Shown here piece by piece: positions 54,623 to 64,000 of a DNA stretch of 64,000 bases. The stretch's first letter is position 1, and the number at the start of each line of letters is the position of its first letter. Made by a program: the position numbers and the translations under genes. Source of the stretch: Limnobacter parvus. GTDB taxonomy: Bacteria > Pseudomonadota > Gammaproteobacteria > Burkholderiales > Burkholderiaceae_B. The notes under the pieces were generated by a model. That model had not been told where the DNA came from, did not search any database, and saw only the letters and a list, made by a program, of their open reading frames with translations. The stretch covers positions 62,001 to 126,000 of the forward strand of contig NZ_JANKHG010000014.1 in assembly GCF_024623725.1 (NCBI RefSeq). Direction: 5' to 3'.

Positions 54623-54884
54623 TTTGAAATTCACACTGACTCACCTCGCTCGGCAAAAAAGATGGCCGAGTCTCGGTGCCGGCCTTTGGCCGACCGTGCC
54701 GTGTGAATTCAAACGGGCAGACTTCCTTGAAGGCGGGATGAGGTCAATGCGAGCATTGCGACTGCAGCGAACCCGCCAGTGACTTGCGACTTGCTGCTCT
54801 GCTGCGGCTTAAGTCACCGTTTTACTCTCCAGCGCGGGGCGGTTCCGGCAGGAACCGATGCGAAGACGCTTCCGCGTTTCGCAT
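54623..54884. ncRNA. Candidate structured RNA or hairpin element
   Basis: Five successive stems occur in 262 bases. The first is TTTGAAATTCACAC/GTGTGAATTCAAA (54623-54636 with 54701-54713), closing an arm with CTCGGC/GCCGAG and a GC-rich hairpin around 54683-54690. The others are GGCGGG/CCCGCC (54732-54737 with 54772-54777) with inner CAATGC/GCATTG, GTGACTT/AAGTCAC (54779-54785 with 54811-54817), CGGTTCC/GGAACCG (54840-54857) and ATGCGAA/TTCGCAT with inner ACGC/GCGT (54858-54884). The order and density suggest a folded RNA or a mobile repeat. I cannot tell the transcribed strand. Confidence 0.45.
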
Positions 54885-54973
54885 GACCCAAGCCAGAATC
54901 ATCAAACCGGGAAAAAAGTCTTGCTTGAGGCAAGGCGATGTGGCACCTAAACCGACCCAAGCGCGGCTGCCAA

Positions 54974-55010
54974 AACAAAAAAGCCGCTGATTAAAACCAG
55001 CGGCTTTCTT
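54974..55010 (-). terminator. Terminator after ftsH
   Basis: On the minus strand AGCCGCTG (55005-54998) pairs with CAGCGGCT (54989-54982), loop of eight, followed by a TTTTTTGTTTT run. It ends the rlmE-ftsH transcript. The plus-strand form, ending CTTTCTT, is weaker. Confidence 0.9.
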
Positions 55011-55032
55011 GAATTCGCATCAAACCGACTAA

Positions 55033-56961
55033 TCAGTCTTCAGCTTTCACACTCATCGCAGCAGGAGCAGGCTGGGGAGTTGGAACAACCTTCTCACCGC
55101 CACCGCCGCCACTTGAACTTGGGCTGCCACCGGTGGGTGGTGTGCTTCCACCTGCTGATGGAGGACGTGGGTCTTTCCCATCCATGATGTCGTTGATTTG
55201 ATCAGCATCAATGGTTTCCCATTCCAGCAGCGACTTGGCCATCAAATGCACCTTGTCGCGATTTTGATCAAGAATATCCCAAGCCACCTTGTACTGAGAA
55301 TCAATGATCTTGCGAATTTCGGCATCCACCATTTGCATGGTTTGCTCGCTCATGTGCGTTGTCTTGGTCACTGAACGGCCCAAAAACACTTCACCTTCGT
55401 TCTCGGCATACACCATGGGGCCCAAGGCCTCGGTCATGCCGTAACGAGTCACCATGTCACGGGCGATGGCTGTTGCACGCTCGAAATCGTTCGATGCGCC
55501 AGTGGTCATCTGGTTCATGAAAATTTCTTCAGCAATACGACCACCAAACAGCACGGCAATGGTACACAACATGCGTTCTTTGTCCATGCTGTAACGATCA
55601 CCTTCCGGCAATTGCATGGTGACACCCAAAGCGCGACCACGTGGAATGATCGTGACTTTGTGCACTGGGTCAGTTTTGGTCATCAACTTGGCAACCACCG
55701 CGTGGCCAGACTCGTGGTAAGCCGTGTTGCGGCGTTCCTCTTCGGGCATCACCATACTGCGGCGCTCGGCACCCATGATGATCTTGTCCTTGGCTTTCTC
55801 GAAGTCGTTCATTTCCACTACACGGCCGTTGCGGCGTGCAGCAAACAAAGCAGCTTCGTTCACCAGGTTGGCCAAGTCGGCGCCAGAAAACCCTGGGCAA
55901 CCACGGGCCAATACAGACGCATCCACATCTGGAGACATTGGAATTTTGCGCATGTGCACTTTCAGAATCTGCTCACGGCCACGAATGTCCGGCAGGCTTA
56001 CCACCACCTGGCGGTCAAAACGACCTGGGCGCAACAAGGCTGGGTCCAACACATCGGGTCGGTTGGTTGCCGCAATCACGATAATGCCTTGATTGGTGTC
56101 AAAACCATCCATCTCAACCAACATTTGGTTCAGGGTTTGTTCGCGTTCGTCGTTACCGCCGCCCAAACCGGCGCCACGCTGGCGACCTACCGCATCGATT
56201 TCGTCGATAAAAATAATGCAAGGTGCCTGCTTTTTGGCTTGTTCAAACATGTCGCGAACGCGGGCGGCGCCCACACCCACGAACATTTCAACGAAATCCG
56301 AACCTGAAATCGCAAAGAATGGCACCTTGGCTTCACCCGCAATTGCTTTCGCAAGCAGAGTTTTACCTGTACCGGGTGAACCGACCATCAAAACACCGCG
56401 TGGAATTCGCCCGCCCAACTTTTGGAATTTGGTTGGATCTCTCAGGAACTCAACCAACTCGTGCACGTCTTCTTTTGCTTCGTCACAGCCAGCAACGTCG
56501 GCAAAGGTAACGGGATTGGTGTTTTCATCCAGCAGCTTGGCTCGGCTTTTACCGAAGCTGAATGCTCCGCCCTTGCCGCCACCCTGCATTTGCCGCATGA
56601 AGAATATCCACACACCAATCAGCAGAATCATGGGGAACCAGCTAACGAACAGGCTCATCAACAAAGATGGCTCTTCTTCGGGCTTGGCCCGCACCTGGAC
56701 ACCGTACTTCAGCAAGTCGCCCACCATCCAGATGTCGCCAGGCGTGTAAATTACCCGCTCGCGGTCGTCTGTAGTCAGGGCACGCACCGTGCGGCCTTCC
56801 ACAATGGCGCTTTTAATGCGTCCGTTCTGCGCATCTTGCATGAACTCGGAATAGGTCATTTCATTGGAACGAACCTGTTGCCCTTCGAACTGCCTGAACA
56901 CAGTGAAGAGCACCAGCGCCACGACCAACCAAACTGCTGCTTTTGAAAACGAATTATTCAA
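55033..56961 (-). CDS. ftsH: Membrane AAA+ metalloprotease FtsH
   Basis: The 642-residue protein has two N-terminal membrane helices around a periplasmic domain, an AAA+ module with GSPGTGKT (Walker A) and [11 protein letters not shown] (Walker B), and the zinc protease motif HESGH in [12 protein letters not shown]. FtsH degrades misfolded membrane and regulatory proteins such as LpxC and RpoH. The start is a TTG at 56959-56961 with GAGGAGAAG upstream. No ATG is close. The C-terminal tail is glycine- and serine-rich (about residues 600-640). It follows rlmE. Confidence 0.98.
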   Translation of the reverse strand: MNNSFSKAAVWLVVALVLFTVFRQFEGQQVRSNEMTYSEFMQDAQNGRIKSAIVEGRTVRALTTDDRERVIYTPGDIWMVGDLLKYGVQVRAKPEEEPSLLMSLFVSWFPMILLIGVWIFFMRQMQGGGKGGAFSFGKSRAKLLDENTNPVTFADVAGCDEAKEDVHELVEFLRDPTKFQKLGGRIPRGVLMVGSPGTGKTLLAKAIAGEAKVPFFAISGSDFVEMFVGVGAARVRDMFEQAKKQAPCIIFIDEIDAVGRQRGAGLGGGNDEREQTLNQMLVEMDGFDTNQGIIVIAATNRPDVLDPALLRPGRFDRQVVVSLPDIRGREQILKVHMRKIPMSPDVDASVLARGCPGFSGADLANLVNEAALFAARRNGRVVEMNDFEKAKDKIIMGAERRSMVMPEEERRNTAYHESGHAVVAKLMTKTDPVHKVTIIPRGRALGVTMQLPEGDRYSMDKERMLCTIAVLFGGRIAEEIFMNQMTTGASNDFERATAIARDMVTRYGMTEALGPMVYAENEGEVFLGRSVTKTTHMSEQTMQMVDAEIRKIIDSQYKVAWDILDQNRDKVHLMAKSLLEWETIDADQINDIMDGKDPRPPSAGGSTPPTGGSPSSSGGGGGEKVVPTPQPAPAAMSVKAED

Positions 56962-57111
56962 TGCTACTTCTCCTCGAGGACACTGGCCCCACCCTATGGA
57001 AATGGGGGCAGGTTGTCCATTTTAAACCCAAGCCACTGAATTGCGCCATCACACTAATTCATGGTGTGCATAAACAATGGTAATCGCCAGGGCAATTTTG
57101 CTGCTAAATAC

Positions 57112-57747
57112 CTATTTAAGACCCTTGCAAAGCAAAAAGGTTTCCCTGGATTTGTCTCTGGAAGCCTTTGGTTTACGCGGTGAAACGCTTTTGAAGACTT
57201 GTTTCATTTGATGCACCACGTTGCTGTAAGACGATCCGTGAAATATTTTTACAATCAGCGCGCCATTGGGCTTCAAATGATTCACGGCAAAATCCATGGC
57301 CAATTCGCAAACATGTTCAATTCGGGCCGCATCGGCTGCGGCCACCCCGGAAAGGTTAGGAGCCATGTCAGAAACCACCAGATCCAGCTTTTCGCCACCC
57401 AAGCGCTGATTCAGGTCTTCCAGCACGGCTTCGTCGCGAAAATCCCCAAGAATGAATTCAACACCCGCAATAGGTTCCATTGGAAGCAGATCCAGTGCGA
57501 TAATACGGCCATTGATGACCCCACCGGGTCCTACCAAGGCTTCCCTAAGCACCTGCGACCAGCTACCTGGCGTGCTGCCCAGGTCGACCACCTTGATACC
57601 CGGCTTCAACAACCCTTCCGGCTCGGCAATTTCCTTCAGCTTGAAGGCTGCGCGGGCGCGATAACCCGCATTCGTGGCCATTTTCACGTAAGGGTCGTTG
57701 ATGTGATCATGCAACCAGTTTTTATTGAGTTTCTTCTTTTTAGCCAC
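57112..57747 (-). CDS. rlmE: 23S rRNA 2'-O-methyltransferase RlmE (FtsJ/RrmJ)
   Basis: The 211-residue protein has the SAM-binding motif [26 protein letters not shown] and the K-D-K-E catalytic residues. It methylates U2552 of 23S rRNA. The start is GTG at 57745-57747 with only a weak ribosome site. The divergent yhbY gene starts 28 bases away. It precedes ftsH on the same strand, the classic arrangement, with 150 bases between. Confidence 0.97.
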   Translation of the reverse strand: MAKKKKLNKNWLHDHINDPYVKMATNAGYRARAAFKLKEIAEPEGLLKPGIKVVDLGSTPGSWSQVLREALVGPGGVINGRIIALDLLPMEPIAGVEFILGDFRDEAVLEDLNQRLGGEKLDLVVSDMAPNLSGVAAADAARIEHVCELAMDFAVNHLKPNGALIVKIFHGSSYSNVVHQMKQVFKSVSPRKPKASRDKSRETFLLCKGLK

Positions 57748-57775
57748 CGATTACCCAACCGAGTGAAAAATTAAT

Positions 57776-58147
57776 ATGACGGACACCACTGCTGTAACCC
57801 TGACACCTGCTGAAAAAAAGGCGCTTAAAGCCCAGGCCCATGCGTTGGATCCGGTGGTTTTGATTGGCGACAAAGGCTTGACACCCAATGTAGTCAAGGA
57901 AATTGACATGAATTTGAGTGCCCATGGCCTGATCAAGGTTCGTGTAGCAGGCGATGACAGGGAAGCCCGACTGGAATATGCCCAAACCATTTGCGATGAA
58001 ACCGGTGCAGCGCTGGTACAACACATCGGTAAATTGCTTGTGCTCTTCCGCACCAAGGCGGAAGACCCTGAAAAAGCCAAAGCCAAAAGCCGCCCTAAAC
58101 CAAAAGGCCCGCGCCAAACCAAACGTCAGTTTGCTTCAAAGGCTTGA
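57776..58147 (+). CDS. yhbY: CRM-domain RNA-binding protein YhbY
   Basis: The 123-residue protein has the CRM fold motif: LTPAEKKALKAQAHALDPVVLIGDKGLTPNVVKEIDMNL and the GxxG-like ALVQHIGKLLVLFR. YhbY associates with pre-50S ribosomal particles. A basic C-terminal tail (KAKSRPKPKGPRQTKRQ) follows. It is divergent from rlmE with 28 bases between, a conserved pairing. Confidence 0.94.
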   Translation: MTDTTAVTLTPAEKKALKAQAHALDPVVLIGDKGLTPNVVKEIDMNLSAHGLIKVRVAGDDREARLEYAQTICDETGAALVQHIGKLLVLFRTKAEDPEKAKAKSRPKPKGPRQTKRQFASKA

Positions 58148-58192
58148 TTAGCTACCTTAGTGCCAAACTTCGTGGCGTACCAAGCAGCGGGC

Positions 58193-58660
58193 TTAACTGG
58201 CCTGCTTCACGCCAAATCGGTTTAAGCCCCACACCAAAGCGCCAATCATTTTGACGGAATACAGCACGCTGGAAATGGCATGCATGTTTCCGAACTGGCT
58301 GCGCATGGCAGCCAATTCATCGCCTTGCAAACCAGCCATGGCATTGCGCAAATCATCCATGTGCGGCTGAAGCCAAGCCAATTCCAGCACGCTGACACCC
58401 AAAATTACTGCCATCAGCACATTCAGACGCAGCGCAGCGCGTAATTCACCTGCCCAATTCGACAAGGCCAACAACAGCCCGCTGCTGACCAAGGAATACA
58501 AAGCCAACATATAAAACAGACGGCCTGCCACCAAACCCGCTTCCGGGCGAGGCAACCACTTGAACAAGCCGGGTGCAACCAGGATGGCCATGAACCACAA
58601 GGCTCCTAGCCAAATGGCCCAGAACGCAAGCTCCGCACTCCGAAAACCGCGCCAAGTCAT
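58193..58660 (-). CDS. DUF4149 inner-membrane protein
   Basis: The 155-residue protein has four hydrophobic helices: ELAFWAIWLGALWFMAILV, AGRLFYMLALYSLVSSGLLLAL, LNVLMAVILGVSVLELAWL and VLYSVKMIGALVWGLNRFGV. It matches DUF4149, a family of unknown function that is usually found between yhbY and greA in betaproteobacteria. AGGAG precedes the ATG by ten bases. It lies 29 bases after greA on the same strand, so cotranscription is likely. Confidence 0.9.
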   Translation of the reverse strand: MTWRGFRSAELAFWAIWLGALWFMAILVAPGLFKWLPRPEAGLVAGRLFYMLALYSLVSSGLLLALSNWAGELRAALRLNVLMAVILGVSVLELAWLQPHMDDLRNAMAGLQGDELAAMRSQFGNMHAISSVLYSVKMIGALVWGLNRFGVKQAS

Positions 58661-58689
58661 TGTTCGAGTACTCCTTTATTGATTCAACA

Positions 58690-59166
58690 TCAAATGTACC
58701 TAACTTCCAGCACTTCGTATTCACGCAGGCCACCTGGGGCCTGAACATGGGCCACATCGCCTTCGTACTTGCCAATCAAGGCCCGAGCAATAGGGCTTGA
58801 AATGGAAATCAAGCCAGATTTAATATCAGCTTCGTCGTCGCCCACGATTTGATATTCCACGGTTGCACCGGCTTCGATGTCTTCCAGTTTCACTGTAGCG
58901 CCAAAAACCACACGGCCTTCAGCGTCAACATTGGTGGGGTCGATGATTTGCGCATTGCTCATCTTGCCTTCAATTTCCTTGATACGCCCTTCGATAAAAC
59001 CCTGCTTTTCTTTGGCTGCATCATATTCTGCGTTCTCAGACAAATCACCTTGTGCACGCGCTTCAGAAATGGCATTAATCACAGCAGGGCGATCAATGGT
59101 TTTCAGGCGATGCAATTCTTGTTTCAGCTTTTCAGCACCTTTGACGGTCAACGGGATAGTGGCCAT
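58690..59166 (-). CDS. greA: Transcription elongation factor GreA
   Basis: The 158-residue protein has the N-terminal coiled coil (GAEKLKQELHRLKTIDRPAVINAISEARAQGDLSENAEYDAAKEKQ, with the conserved D and E at the tip) and C-terminal FKBP-like domain (VEYQIVGDDEADIKSGLISISSPIARALIGK). GreA rescues backtracked RNA polymerase by stimulating transcript cleavage. It is downstream of carB on the same strand, the typical order. Confidence 0.98.
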   Translation of the reverse strand: MATIPLTVKGAEKLKQELHRLKTIDRPAVINAISEARAQGDLSENAEYDAAKEKQGFIEGRIKEIEGKMSNAQIIDPTNVDAEGRVVFGATVKLEDIEAGATVEYQIVGDDEADIKSGLISISSPIARALIGKYEGDVAHVQAPGGLREYEVLEVRYI

Positions 59167-59253
59167 AACTTCAATTGTTCCTGCAAATAAATGGAAAGCC
59201 GCCTGATAGCAAACGTTGCTATAAGACGGCTCGTAAAAGTTCAGACAGGCAGA

Positions 59254-62200
59254 TTAAGCAGAGAGTTCCGCGTGCAGGCTTTGAACGCTGTATACATCCA
59301 TTGAGCCAAGGTGTTTCATGCCCTCAACTGAAGCCAGTGCACCTGCCATTGTTGTGAAGATCGTAACACGAGAACTCAGCGATGTGGTTCGAATATAACG
59401 GCTGTCGTTGATCGCACTGCGGCGCTCTTCAACCGTGTTCACCACCAACTGCACCTCGCCGTTTTTCAGCATGTCCACAATATTTGGGCGGCCTTCCAGC
59501 ACTTTGTTTACCACCGTGCATTCAATGCCACCCGCTGCAATGGCCGCTGCCGTGCCACGTGTCGCGATAATTTTGAAACCCAGTTCAACCAGCCCTTTGG
59601 CCAGCTTCACAGTGTGCTTTTTGTCTTCGGTCTTCACACTGATGAAGGCTGTTCCACCTTCAGGTAATTTAACCGAGGCGGCCAATTGCGACTTCACGAA
59701 AGCTTCACCAAAAGTACGGCCCACACCCATTACTTCGCCAGTGGACTTCATTTCAGGGCCAAGAATGGTGTCAACACCGGGGAACTTCACGAACGGGAAT
59801 ACAGCTTCTTTCACGGAGAAGTACTTGGGCACCACTTCACCCTTCACGCCCTGAGATTCAAATGTTTGCCCAGCCATACAACGGGCAGCAATTTTTGCCA
59901 GTTGCAAGCCTGTGGCCTTTGAAACATACGGTACGGTGCGCGACGCGCGTGGGTTTACTTCAAGTACAAACACATTGTCGTTTTGAATTGCAAACTGCAC
60001 ATTCATCAAGCCCACTACATTCAAGGCTTTGGCCATGACTTCCGACTGGCGCTTCAGTTCATTGACCATTTCAGCCGACAGGCTGTACGGGGGCAAGCAA
60101 CAGGCGGAATCGCCGCTGTGCACACCCGCTTGTTCAATGTGCTCCATCACGCCGCCGATCATGACGGTTTGGCCATCGCACAGCGCATCCACGTCCACTT
60201 CAATTGCGTCATTCAGGAAGCGATCTAGCAGCACGGGGCTGTCGTTGCTGACCTTCACCGCTTCGCGCATGTAGCGCTCAAGGTCTTTTTGCTCGTGCAC
60301 AATTTCCATGGCACGACCACCCAGCACATAGCTTGGGCGCACAACCAGTGGGTATCCAATTTCCTGGGCATGTGAAATGGCTTCGGCTTCAGTGCGCGCA
60401 GTGCGGTTTGGCGGCTGGCGCAGGTTCAGCTTGGTCAGTAATTTCTGGAAACGCTCGCGGTCTTCAGCAATATCAATACTTTCCGGGCTGGTACCAATAA
60501 TAGGTACGCCGTTGGCTTCCAGCGATTTCGCCAGTTTCAACGGGGTTTGACCACCGTACTGAACAATTACGCCGATGGGCTTTTCAATGGCCACAATTTC
60601 CAGCACATCTTCAAGTGTCAAGGGCTCGAAGTACAAGCGGTCGGAGGTGTCGTAATCGGTTGAAACTGTTTCAGGGTTGCAGTTCACCATGATGGTCTCA
60701 TAACCATCTTCACGCAACGCCATGGCGGCGTGTACGCAGCAGTAATCAAATTCGATGCCTTGGCCAATCCGGTTGGGACCACCGCCCAGCACCATGATTT
60801 TTTTCTTGTCGGTGGGCGCTGCTTCGCATTCCTCTTCATAGGTGGAATACATGTAGGCCGTGCCGGTTTTGAATTCAGCCGCGCAGGTGTCGACGCGCTT
60901 GTAAACAGGGCGCACATTGTACTGGTGGCGTAGCTTACGAATTTCCGCTTCCGATGTATCAAGCAGGTAAGCCAGGCGACGGTCTGAGAAACCCTTGCGT
61001 TTGAGCAAACGCATTACTGGCTCAGTCAAATCGGCCAGGGTTTTGGTTTCTAGTTCCAGTTCAGTGTCCACGATGTCTTGAATTTGAACCAGGAACCACC
61101 GGTCGATTTTGGTCAACTGGTGCACTTCTTCCAGGCCAAAGCCTTGAGCAAAGGCATCGCCCACGTAAAAAATACGCTCGGGGCCAGGTTCACCCAGCTC
61201 GCGCTCAATTACTTCACGATCCGTGGTTTTCTGATTCAGGCCATCGACACCCACTTCCAGACCGCGCAAGGCCTTCTGGAAACTTTCCTGGAAGGTACGG
61301 CCCATCGCCATGACCTCACCCACGGACTTCATTTGGGTGGTCAAGCGGTCGTCAGCAGTCGGGAACTTTTCGAATGCGAAGCGTGGAATTTTGGTAACCA
61401 CGTAATCGATCGAAGGCTCGAACGACGCAGGAGTCAAGCCACCGGTGATGTCGTTCTTCAATTCATCGAGCGTGTAGCCCACTGACAACTTGGCTGCCAC
61501 TTTGGCAATCGGGAAGCCGGTTGCTTTGGAAGCCAGTGCCGAGGAACGCGACACACGCGGGTTCATTTCGATCACGATCATGCGGCCGTTGGCCGGGTTG
61601 ATCGAGAACTGCACATTGGAACCACCGGTGTCTACGCCAATTTCACGGAGAATCGCAATAGACGCGTTGCGCATCAACTGGTATTCGCGGTCAGTCAACG
61701 TTTGTGCCGGTGCAACAGTAATGCTGTCGCCTGTGTGCACACCCATGGGGTCCAGGTTTTCAATGGAACACACGATAATGCAGTTGTCTGCGCTGTCACG
61801 CACCACTTCCATCTCGAATTCTTTCCAGCCAATCAGGCTTTCTTCGATCAACAATTCGTTGGTGGGCGATGCTTCCAAACCACGACGACAAATGGTGTCA
61901 AATTCTTCGGCGTTGTAGGCAATGCCGCCGCCCGTGCCACCCAAGGTGAAGCTGGGGCGAATAATGACGGGGAAGCCGTTGCTGCCCACTTCTTTGGCAA
62001 TGCGCGCCTGCACTTCAAGTGCTTCTTCCATGGAATGGGCCACACCGCTTTTCGCAGAATCCAGACCAATGCTGGTCATGGCATTCTTGAACTTCAAACG
62101 GTCTTCGGCTTTTTCGATGGCTTCTTCTTTCGCACCGATCAACTCCACGTTGTACTTGGCCAGCACGCCGTGTTTGGCCAGATCAAGCGCGCAATTCAGC

Positions 62201-62484
62201 GCGGTTTGGCCGCCCATGGTGGGCAGCACCGCATCTGGGCGCTCTTTTTCAATAATGCGCTCAACAACCTGCCAAGTAATGGGTTCGATGTAGGTGACAT
62301 CAGCCATTTCGGGGTCGGTCATGATGGTGGCCGGGTTGCTGTTCACCAGCACCACTTTGTAACCCTCCTCGCGAAGCGCTTTGCAGGCTTGTGCACCCGA
62401 GTAGTCGAATTCGCATGCCTGGCCGATCACGATGGGGCCGGCGCCGATAATCAGGATGGTCTTTAGATCGTTACGCTTTGGCAT
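59254..62484 (-). CDS. carB: Carbamoyl-phosphate synthase large subunit CarB
   Basis: The 1076-residue protein has two homologous ATP-grasp halves ([20 protein letters not shown] at the start and [20 protein letters not shown] in the middle) and a C-terminal MGS-like allosteric domain (about residues 940-1076). It forms carbamoyl phosphate from ammonia, bicarbonate and two ATP for arginine and pyrimidines. It follows carA by 59 bases. Length is normal. Confidence 0.99.
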   Translation of the reverse strand: MPKRNDLKTILIIGAGPIVIGQACEFDYSGAQACKALREEGYKVVLVNSNPATIMTDPEMADVTYIEPITWQVVERIIEKERPDAVLPTMGGQTALNCALDLAKHGVLAKYNVELIGAKEEAIEKAEDRLKFKNAMTSIGLDSAKSGVAHSMEEALEVQARIAKEVGSNGFPVIIRPSFTLGGTGGGIAYNAEEFDTICRRGLEASPTNELLIEESLIGWKEFEMEVVRDSADNCIIVCSIENLDPMGVHTGDSITVAPAQTLTDREYQLMRNASIAILREIGVDTGGSNVQFSINPANGRMIVIEMNPRVSRSSALASKATGFPIAKVAAKLSVGYTLDELKNDITGGLTPASFEPSIDYVVTKIPRFAFEKFPTADDRLTTQMKSVGEVMAMGRTFQESFQKALRGLEVGVDGLNQKTTDREVIERELGEPGPERIFYVGDAFAQGFGLEEVHQLTKIDRWFLVQIQDIVDTELELETKTLADLTEPVMRLLKRKGFSDRRLAYLLDTSEAEIRKLRHQYNVRPVYKRVDTCAAEFKTGTAYMYSTYEEECEAAPTDKKKIMVLGGGPNRIGQGIEFDYCCVHAAMALREDGYETIMVNCNPETVSTDYDTSDRLYFEPLTLEDVLEIVAIEKPIGVIVQYGGQTPLKLAKSLEANGVPIIGTSPESIDIAEDRERFQKLLTKLNLRQPPNRTARTEAEAISHAQEIGYPLVVRPSYVLGGRAMEIVHEQKDLERYMREAVKVSNDSPVLLDRFLNDAIEVDVDALCDGQTVMIGGVMEHIEQAGVHSGDSACCLPPYSLSAEMVNELKRQSEVMAKALNVVGLMNVQFAIQNDNVFVLEVNPRASRTVPYVSKATGLQLAKIAARCMAGQTFESQGVKGEVVPKYFSVKEAVFPFVKFPGVDTILGPEMKSTGEVMGVGRTFGEAFVKSQLAASVKLPEGGTAFISVKTEDKKHTVKLAKGLVELGFKIIATRGTAAAIAAGGIECTVVNKVLEGRPNIVDMLKNGEVQLVVNTVEERRSAINDSRYIRTTSLSSRVTIFTTMAGALASVEGMKHLGSMDVYSVQSLHAELSA

Positions 62485-62543
62485 AACTTCCCTTTAATTT
62501 TAAAATTTTCAATACGGTTCAAACAGGTTTGCACAATGGCTGC

Positions 62544-63719
62544 TTAAGCCTTGGCTGCCTTGATGTCTGAAATAAAACGGTCGAACAGTTCTGCCAAATC
62601 GTGCGGGCCTGGGCTTGCTTCCGGGTGTCCCTGGAAACAGAAGGCTGCGCGGTCAGTGCGCTCAAGGCCTTGAATCGAGCCATCAAACAGTGACACATGC
62701 GTAACACGCAGGTTGGCAGGCAATGAATCGGCATCGACTGCAAAACCATGGTTCTGGCTGGTGATCGCCACGCGCTTGGTTTTCAGGTCTTGTACAGGGT
62801 GGTTGGCCCCGTGGTGGCCAAACTTCATTTTTAGTGTTTTCGCGCCGCTGGCCAGTGCCATCAGCTGATGCCCCAAGCAAATGCCAAATACAGGCAGCTT
62901 GGTTTTATCAAGAATGTGCTTGATTGCAGAAATGGCATAGTCGCAGGGCTCGGGGTCGCCGGGGCCGTTGCTCAAAAACACACCATCAGGGTTCAAGGCC
63001 AGCACTTTTTCAACGGGGGTTTGCGCCGGAACCACTGTAACGCGGCAACCGCGCTGGGCCAGCATGCGCAAAATATTGCGCTTGGCGCCATAATCGAACG
63101 CCACCACATGGTGTGGGCGTTCGCCGGCCTGGAAATGGGGTTCTTCGGCAGCAACACCCAGTGCCCATTCGCCTTCAGTCCATTCATGCGGTGCTTTGCA
63201 AGAAACTACCTTGGCAAGGTCCATGCCGGCAAGGCCGGGGAAACCTTTGGCCAATTCAACAGCGCGTTCGGCGCTGAAAGTTTCGCCACTGTCCTCGGTC
63301 AACAGGCAACCACTCTGGGCACCCTTTTCGCGAAGAATTCGGGTGAGCTTGCGGGTGTCAATGCCAGCTATGCCGGGCACACCGTGCTTTTTCAGGTAAT
63401 CGGCCAATGGCAGGGTTGAACGGAAGTTCGACACCAACTGGGGCAGGTCTTTGATGACCAAACCAGACAAATGGAGCCCATCGGACTCTTCGTCTTGGGG
63501 GTTGGTGCCCACATTACCGATGTGCGGGTAAGTCAGGGTAACAATTTGGCGACAATAAGATGGGTCGGTGACAATTTCCTGGTAGCCCGTAAGCGAGGTG
63601 TTAAACACCACCTCACCCACTTTCGTGGTTGGGGCGCCAAAAGAAATGCCCTCGAATACTGTGCCGTCTGCGAGCGCGAGCAAGGCGCGCGGGTGGGCGC
63701 TTGCGACTAATTTCGACAA
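62544..63719 (-). CDS. carA: Carbamoyl-phosphate synthase small subunit CarA
   Basis: I choose the TTG at 63717-63719 with GGAG seven bases upstream. It gives the usual N-terminus [23 protein letters not shown]. The frame stays open to 63758 without a good site. The 391-residue protein has an N-terminal small-subunit domain and a class I glutamine amidotransferase domain with the Cys in [14 protein letters not shown] and His in [15 protein letters not shown]. It supplies ammonia to CarB from glutamine. Confidence 0.97.
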   Translation of the reverse strand: MSKLVASAHPRALLALADGTVFEGISFGAPTTKVGEVVFNTSLTGYQEIVTDPSYCRQIVTLTYPHIGNVGTNPQDEESDGLHLSGLVIKDLPQLVSNFRSTLPLADYLKKHGVPGIAGIDTRKLTRILREKGAQSGCLLTEDSGETFSAERAVELAKGFPGLAGMDLAKVVSCKAPHEWTEGEWALGVAAEEPHFQAGERPHHVVAFDYGAKRNILRMLAQRGCRVTVVPAQTPVEKVLALNPDGVFLSNGPGDPEPCDYAISAIKHILDKTKLPVFGICLGHQLMALASGAKTLKMKFGHHGANHPVQDLKTKRVAITSQNHGFAVDADSLPANLRVTHVSLFDGSIQGLERTDRAAFCFQGHPEASPGPHDLAELFDRFISDIKAAKA

Positions 63720-63806
63720 GGGAAACTCCAATAGATGCGACAAAACACCCGGGGACAAATAACACCCGCGCAGGCTTTTGCCTAAGAATCATTCAGCTAG
63801 CCGAGA

Positions 63807-63835
63807 ATTATACCCGGAACGGTGGCGTTCGGCCA
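63807..63835 (-). promoter_or_regulatory. Possible carA promoter
   Basis: On the minus strand TATAAT occupies 63812-63807, about 88 bases before the carA start. The -35 box at the right distance (TGGCCG) is poor. A hairpin (GGTGTGGC/GCCACC) overlaps the -35 region and may be the terminator-type stem of the preceding gene. Confidence 0.4.
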
Positions 63836-63893
63836 CACCGAAATGCGGCCTACTCAGAACTTTGGAGAACTTTGAGCTAATTGGGATGCTGGA

Positions 63894-64000
63894 TTAACTG
63901 GGCAGTCTTCTGCCGTACCAGCACAACAAGGCAACGGTTACGTACATCAACAGGCCGTAAACCACCACTGGCACCGCAATCTCGGCGTCTTGCAACAAAG
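63894..64000 (-). CDS. C-terminal end of a membrane protein (5' part outside window)
   Basis: The minus-strand frame from the window edge reads LLQDAEIAVPVVVYGLLMYV and then TVALLCWYGRRLPS before a TAA at 63894-63896. One clear transmembrane helix is seen, ending in a basic tail. I cannot name the family. It lies upstream of carA on the same strand. Only about 35 residues are visible. Confidence 0.55.
   Translation of the reverse strand, partial: LLQDAEIAVPVVVYGLLMYVTVALLCWYGRRLPS

Larger units (their letters stand above)
54501..55032. other. 532-base gap between ftsH and folP
   Basis: No credible protein gene is seen on either strand. The stretch holds the hairpin-rich element at 54623-54884 and the ftsH terminator at 54974-55006. 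It is longer than expected, because ftsH and folP are usually close in this gene order. It must also contain the folP promoter, since the terminator would cut ftsH transcripts. Confidence 0.7.

Noticed and set aside
54623-54884. Known housekeeping RNAs (tmRNA, RNase P RNA, 6S, SRP RNA) for the hairpin element
   Set aside because: None of the conserved landmark sequences of these RNAs that I know are present.

Overview
The window looks like chromosome of a betaproteobacterium of the order Burkholderiales. The evidence is the housekeeping block at the right end (carA-carB-greA, yhbY divergent from rlmE-ftsH, then folP and glmM), which is an arrangement I know from that group, together with close protein-level resemblance of FtsH, CarB and GlmM to betaproteobacterial versions. 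Base composition is moderate rather than high GC. A Limnobacter-like genus would fit, but that is a guess from general familiarity.

Layout. 0-1 kb: peroxide-sensing pair ohrR-ohr. 1-6.4 kb: exported metalloprotease-like protein, ChaN-type lipoprotein, Tat-exported intradiol dioxygenase, a PHA-synthase-like hydrolase with a Ser nucleophile, and a leucine-rich-repeat protein with a C-terminal NEL (IpaH/SspH-type) ubiquitin-ligase domain. 6.5-11.8 kb: TonB receptor, iron alcohol dehydrogenase, exported catalase-like peroxidase, nitroreductase. 11.9-17.9 kb: three consecutive lipoproteins (neutral ceramidase, DUF3089 hydrolase, 5'-nucleotidase-like). 17.9-23.6 kb: orphan solute-binding protein, PLC-X-like membrane protein, pirin, isochorismatase-family hydrolase, and a LysR gene broken by one in-frame TGA. 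23.7-32.9 kb: Fur-box-controlled iron cluster fecI-fecR-TonB receptor (with signalling domain)-Fe(III) ABC binding protein and permease, followed by katG.

33-39.5 kb: enoyl-CoA hydratase family protein and an UPF0016 exporter, then an accessory segment (mazEF, DUF2971, Fic with a dense operator array), then a thioesterase and a GST. 39.5-49 kb: PhnD-like binding protein plus hybrid histidine kinase, SRAP protein, subtilisin with a glycine-rich insertion, SRPBCC, TM2, solitary HicB-like protein, small membrane protein and PHP metallohydrolase. 49 kb: tRNA-Pro, tRNA-Arg and tRNA-His in one cluster. 49.5-51.3 kb: ankyrin-like protein. 51.3-64 kb: conserved housekeeping block, with a glycosyltransferase inserted between folP and glmM and a hairpin-rich 270-base segment between ftsH and folP.

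Two themes stand out. The first is iron and peroxide handling: ohr, catalase, katG, the Fur-regulated FecIR/Fbp cluster and TonB receptors. The second is a scattered set of proteins that look directed at eukaryotic cells: the NEL ligase, a ceramidase, a PLC-like protein, an ankyrin-like protein and a GlcNAc-transferase-like protein. No secretion system is visible here, so their delivery is unproven. The most striking find is the NEL-domain protein at 4466-6382.
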